Shown piece after piece: positions 6,928 to 7,245 of a stretch of 7,245 nucleotides of DNA (positions are counted from its first letter, which is position 1; every line of letters begins with the position of its first letter). Origin of the DNA: Deltaproteobacteria bacterium (GTDB taxonomy: Bacteria > Desulfobacterota > DSM-4660 > Desulfatiglandales > HGW-15); contig CP070840.1 in NCBI GenBank assembly GCA_020342025.1, positions 3,744,609 to 3,751,853 of the forward strand, written 5' to 3'. The notes under the pieces are model-generated. The model saw only the letters and a program-made list of their open reading frames with translations. It did not search any database and was not told the DNA's origin. The position numbers and the translations under genes are program-made.

Positions 6928-6940
6928 TGTAGTGTCAAAA
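6928..6940 (+). repeat. Right copy of 13-bp direct repeat flanking the transposase gene
   Basis: This second copy of TGTAGTGTCAAAA starts 12 bases after the transposase stop. It is identical to 5023-5035 and in the same orientation. A T-run at 6945-6952 follows, but no GC-rich stem precedes it, so I do not call a terminator. Confidence 0.6.
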
Positions 6941-7222
6941 TCGGCTTTTTTTAAAATTCAACTAGCTGATATTACTCAATTATTTTTCAAAATGCATGAA
7001 CTTCGGTTAAGCGCAGACATTGTGAATGAATTCGGAACAGCATGGTGACCCGATGCCCCTTCATGCATTCCTCTCGCTACATGAACTGAGTTCTTGGTTT
7101 CCGAGCCACATGTTTCTACTATGAAAATTGAAACCGGCCATCGATATCTATTTTGTTAAGCCCATTCCTACGCTTCACACCAGCCGGTGACATCATTGTT
7201 ATGCCGTTAAGATAAATCGGAC
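6941..7222. other. Intergenic region with no recognisable gene
   Basis: I see no supported gene here on either strand. An inverted repeat of 10 bp, AATGCATGAA (6991-7000) and TTCATGCATT (7060-7069), is separated by 59 bases. It may be chance or part of a regulatory structure. The stretch lies between the insertion sequence and an operator-like site at the window edge, so it is probably the upstream region of a gene beyond 7245. Confidence 0.5.
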
Positions 7223-7243
7223 TTGACATATCAAATTTGATAT
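7223..7243 (+). promoter_or_regulatory. Probable -35 box with overlapping 16-bp palindromic operator
   Basis: TTGACA (7223-7228) is a perfect -35 box. It runs directly into ATATCAAATTTGATAT (7228-7243), a perfect 16-bp palindrome. With normal spacing the -10 box would start near 7246, just outside the window, so the palindrome would fill the promoter spacer. That is a common layout for a repressor site, for example of ArsR-like or other dimeric winged-helix or HTH regulators. The regulator and the controlled gene are not visible, and direction is inferred from the -35 box. Confidence 0.5.
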
Positions 7244-7245
7244 AT

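Larger units (their letters stand above)
5023..6940 (+). mobile_element. IS1634-like insertion sequence (IS4 superfamily), boundaries approximate
   Basis: A single long transposase gene fills this element. The limits given are the outer edges of two identical 13-bp copies of TGTAGTGTCAAAA, at 5023-5035 and 6928-6940, which flank the gene closely. They are in direct orientation, so they are not ordinary terminal inverted repeats, and I found no convincing inverted pair or target-site duplication. The true ends may therefore differ by tens of bases. The transposase gene is visibly richer in A, T and lysine codons than the salvage genes, which fits an incoming element. The element sits between genes and breaks no visible reading frame. 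The size of about 1.9 kb is normal for the family. Confidence 0.7.

Noticed and set aside
6992..7048. Small plus-strand open frame of 18 codons starting at an ATG after the insertion sequence
   Set aside because: It is very short, has no Shine-Dalgarno sequence and no recognisable product.
1..7245. CRISPR array, tRNA or rRNA genes
   Set aside because: No regularly spaced repeats, cloverleaf-like sequences or conserved rRNA stretches were seen on either strand.

Overview
The window looks like part of a bacterial chromosome carrying a nucleobase or nucleoside salvage locus, followed by one insertion sequence. The salvage genes look moderately GC-rich by eye, start mainly on ATG behind Shine-Dalgarno-like sequences, and are tightly packed. 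I cannot name the organism. An anaerobic proteobacterium or Desulfobacterota-type host is a weak guess.

Positions 1-3614, plus strand: four genes in one apparent operon. They are the 3' end of a duplicated-domain sugar/nucleoside-type ABC ATPase, two BPD_transp_2 permeases of the NupP/NupQ (YufP/YufQ) type, and a CodA-like cytosine deaminase. The first three overlap by 4 bp (ATGA) and 1 bp (TAATG), and the deaminase follows after 18 bp. The substrate-binding protein, the rest of the ATPase and the operon promoter must lie upstream of the window.

Positions 3758-4747, minus strand: a convergent gene for a 329-residue protein. I read it as a divergent uracil-phosphoribosyltransferase-like protein, because a PRPP-loop-like segment, an A-x-x-E-G segment and a GD-x-GD segment occur in the order seen in Upp. 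It has its own near-consensus sigma70-type promoter (4837-4865) and a strong Shine-Dalgarno sequence.

Positions 5023-6940: an IS1634-like (IS4 superfamily) insertion sequence with an intact DDE transposase. A perfect 9-bp hairpin sits just before the likely true start codon, and a promoter-like pair placed over it would give a nearly leaderless transcript. The rest, to 7245, has no convincing gene. It ends in a TTGACA box joined to a perfect 16-bp palindrome, which looks like an operator for a gene beyond the window.

Together, the first five genes suggest uptake of a pyrimidine base or nucleoside, deamination, and conversion of uracil to UMP. The most interesting point is in the deaminase. 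All metal and catalytic residues of E. coli CodA are present at a constant offset of four, but the residue equivalent to CodA Asp314 is Ala310. Loss of that aspartate marks known bacterial 5-methylcytosine deaminases, so the pathway may salvage 5-methylcytosine as well as, or instead of, cytosine.
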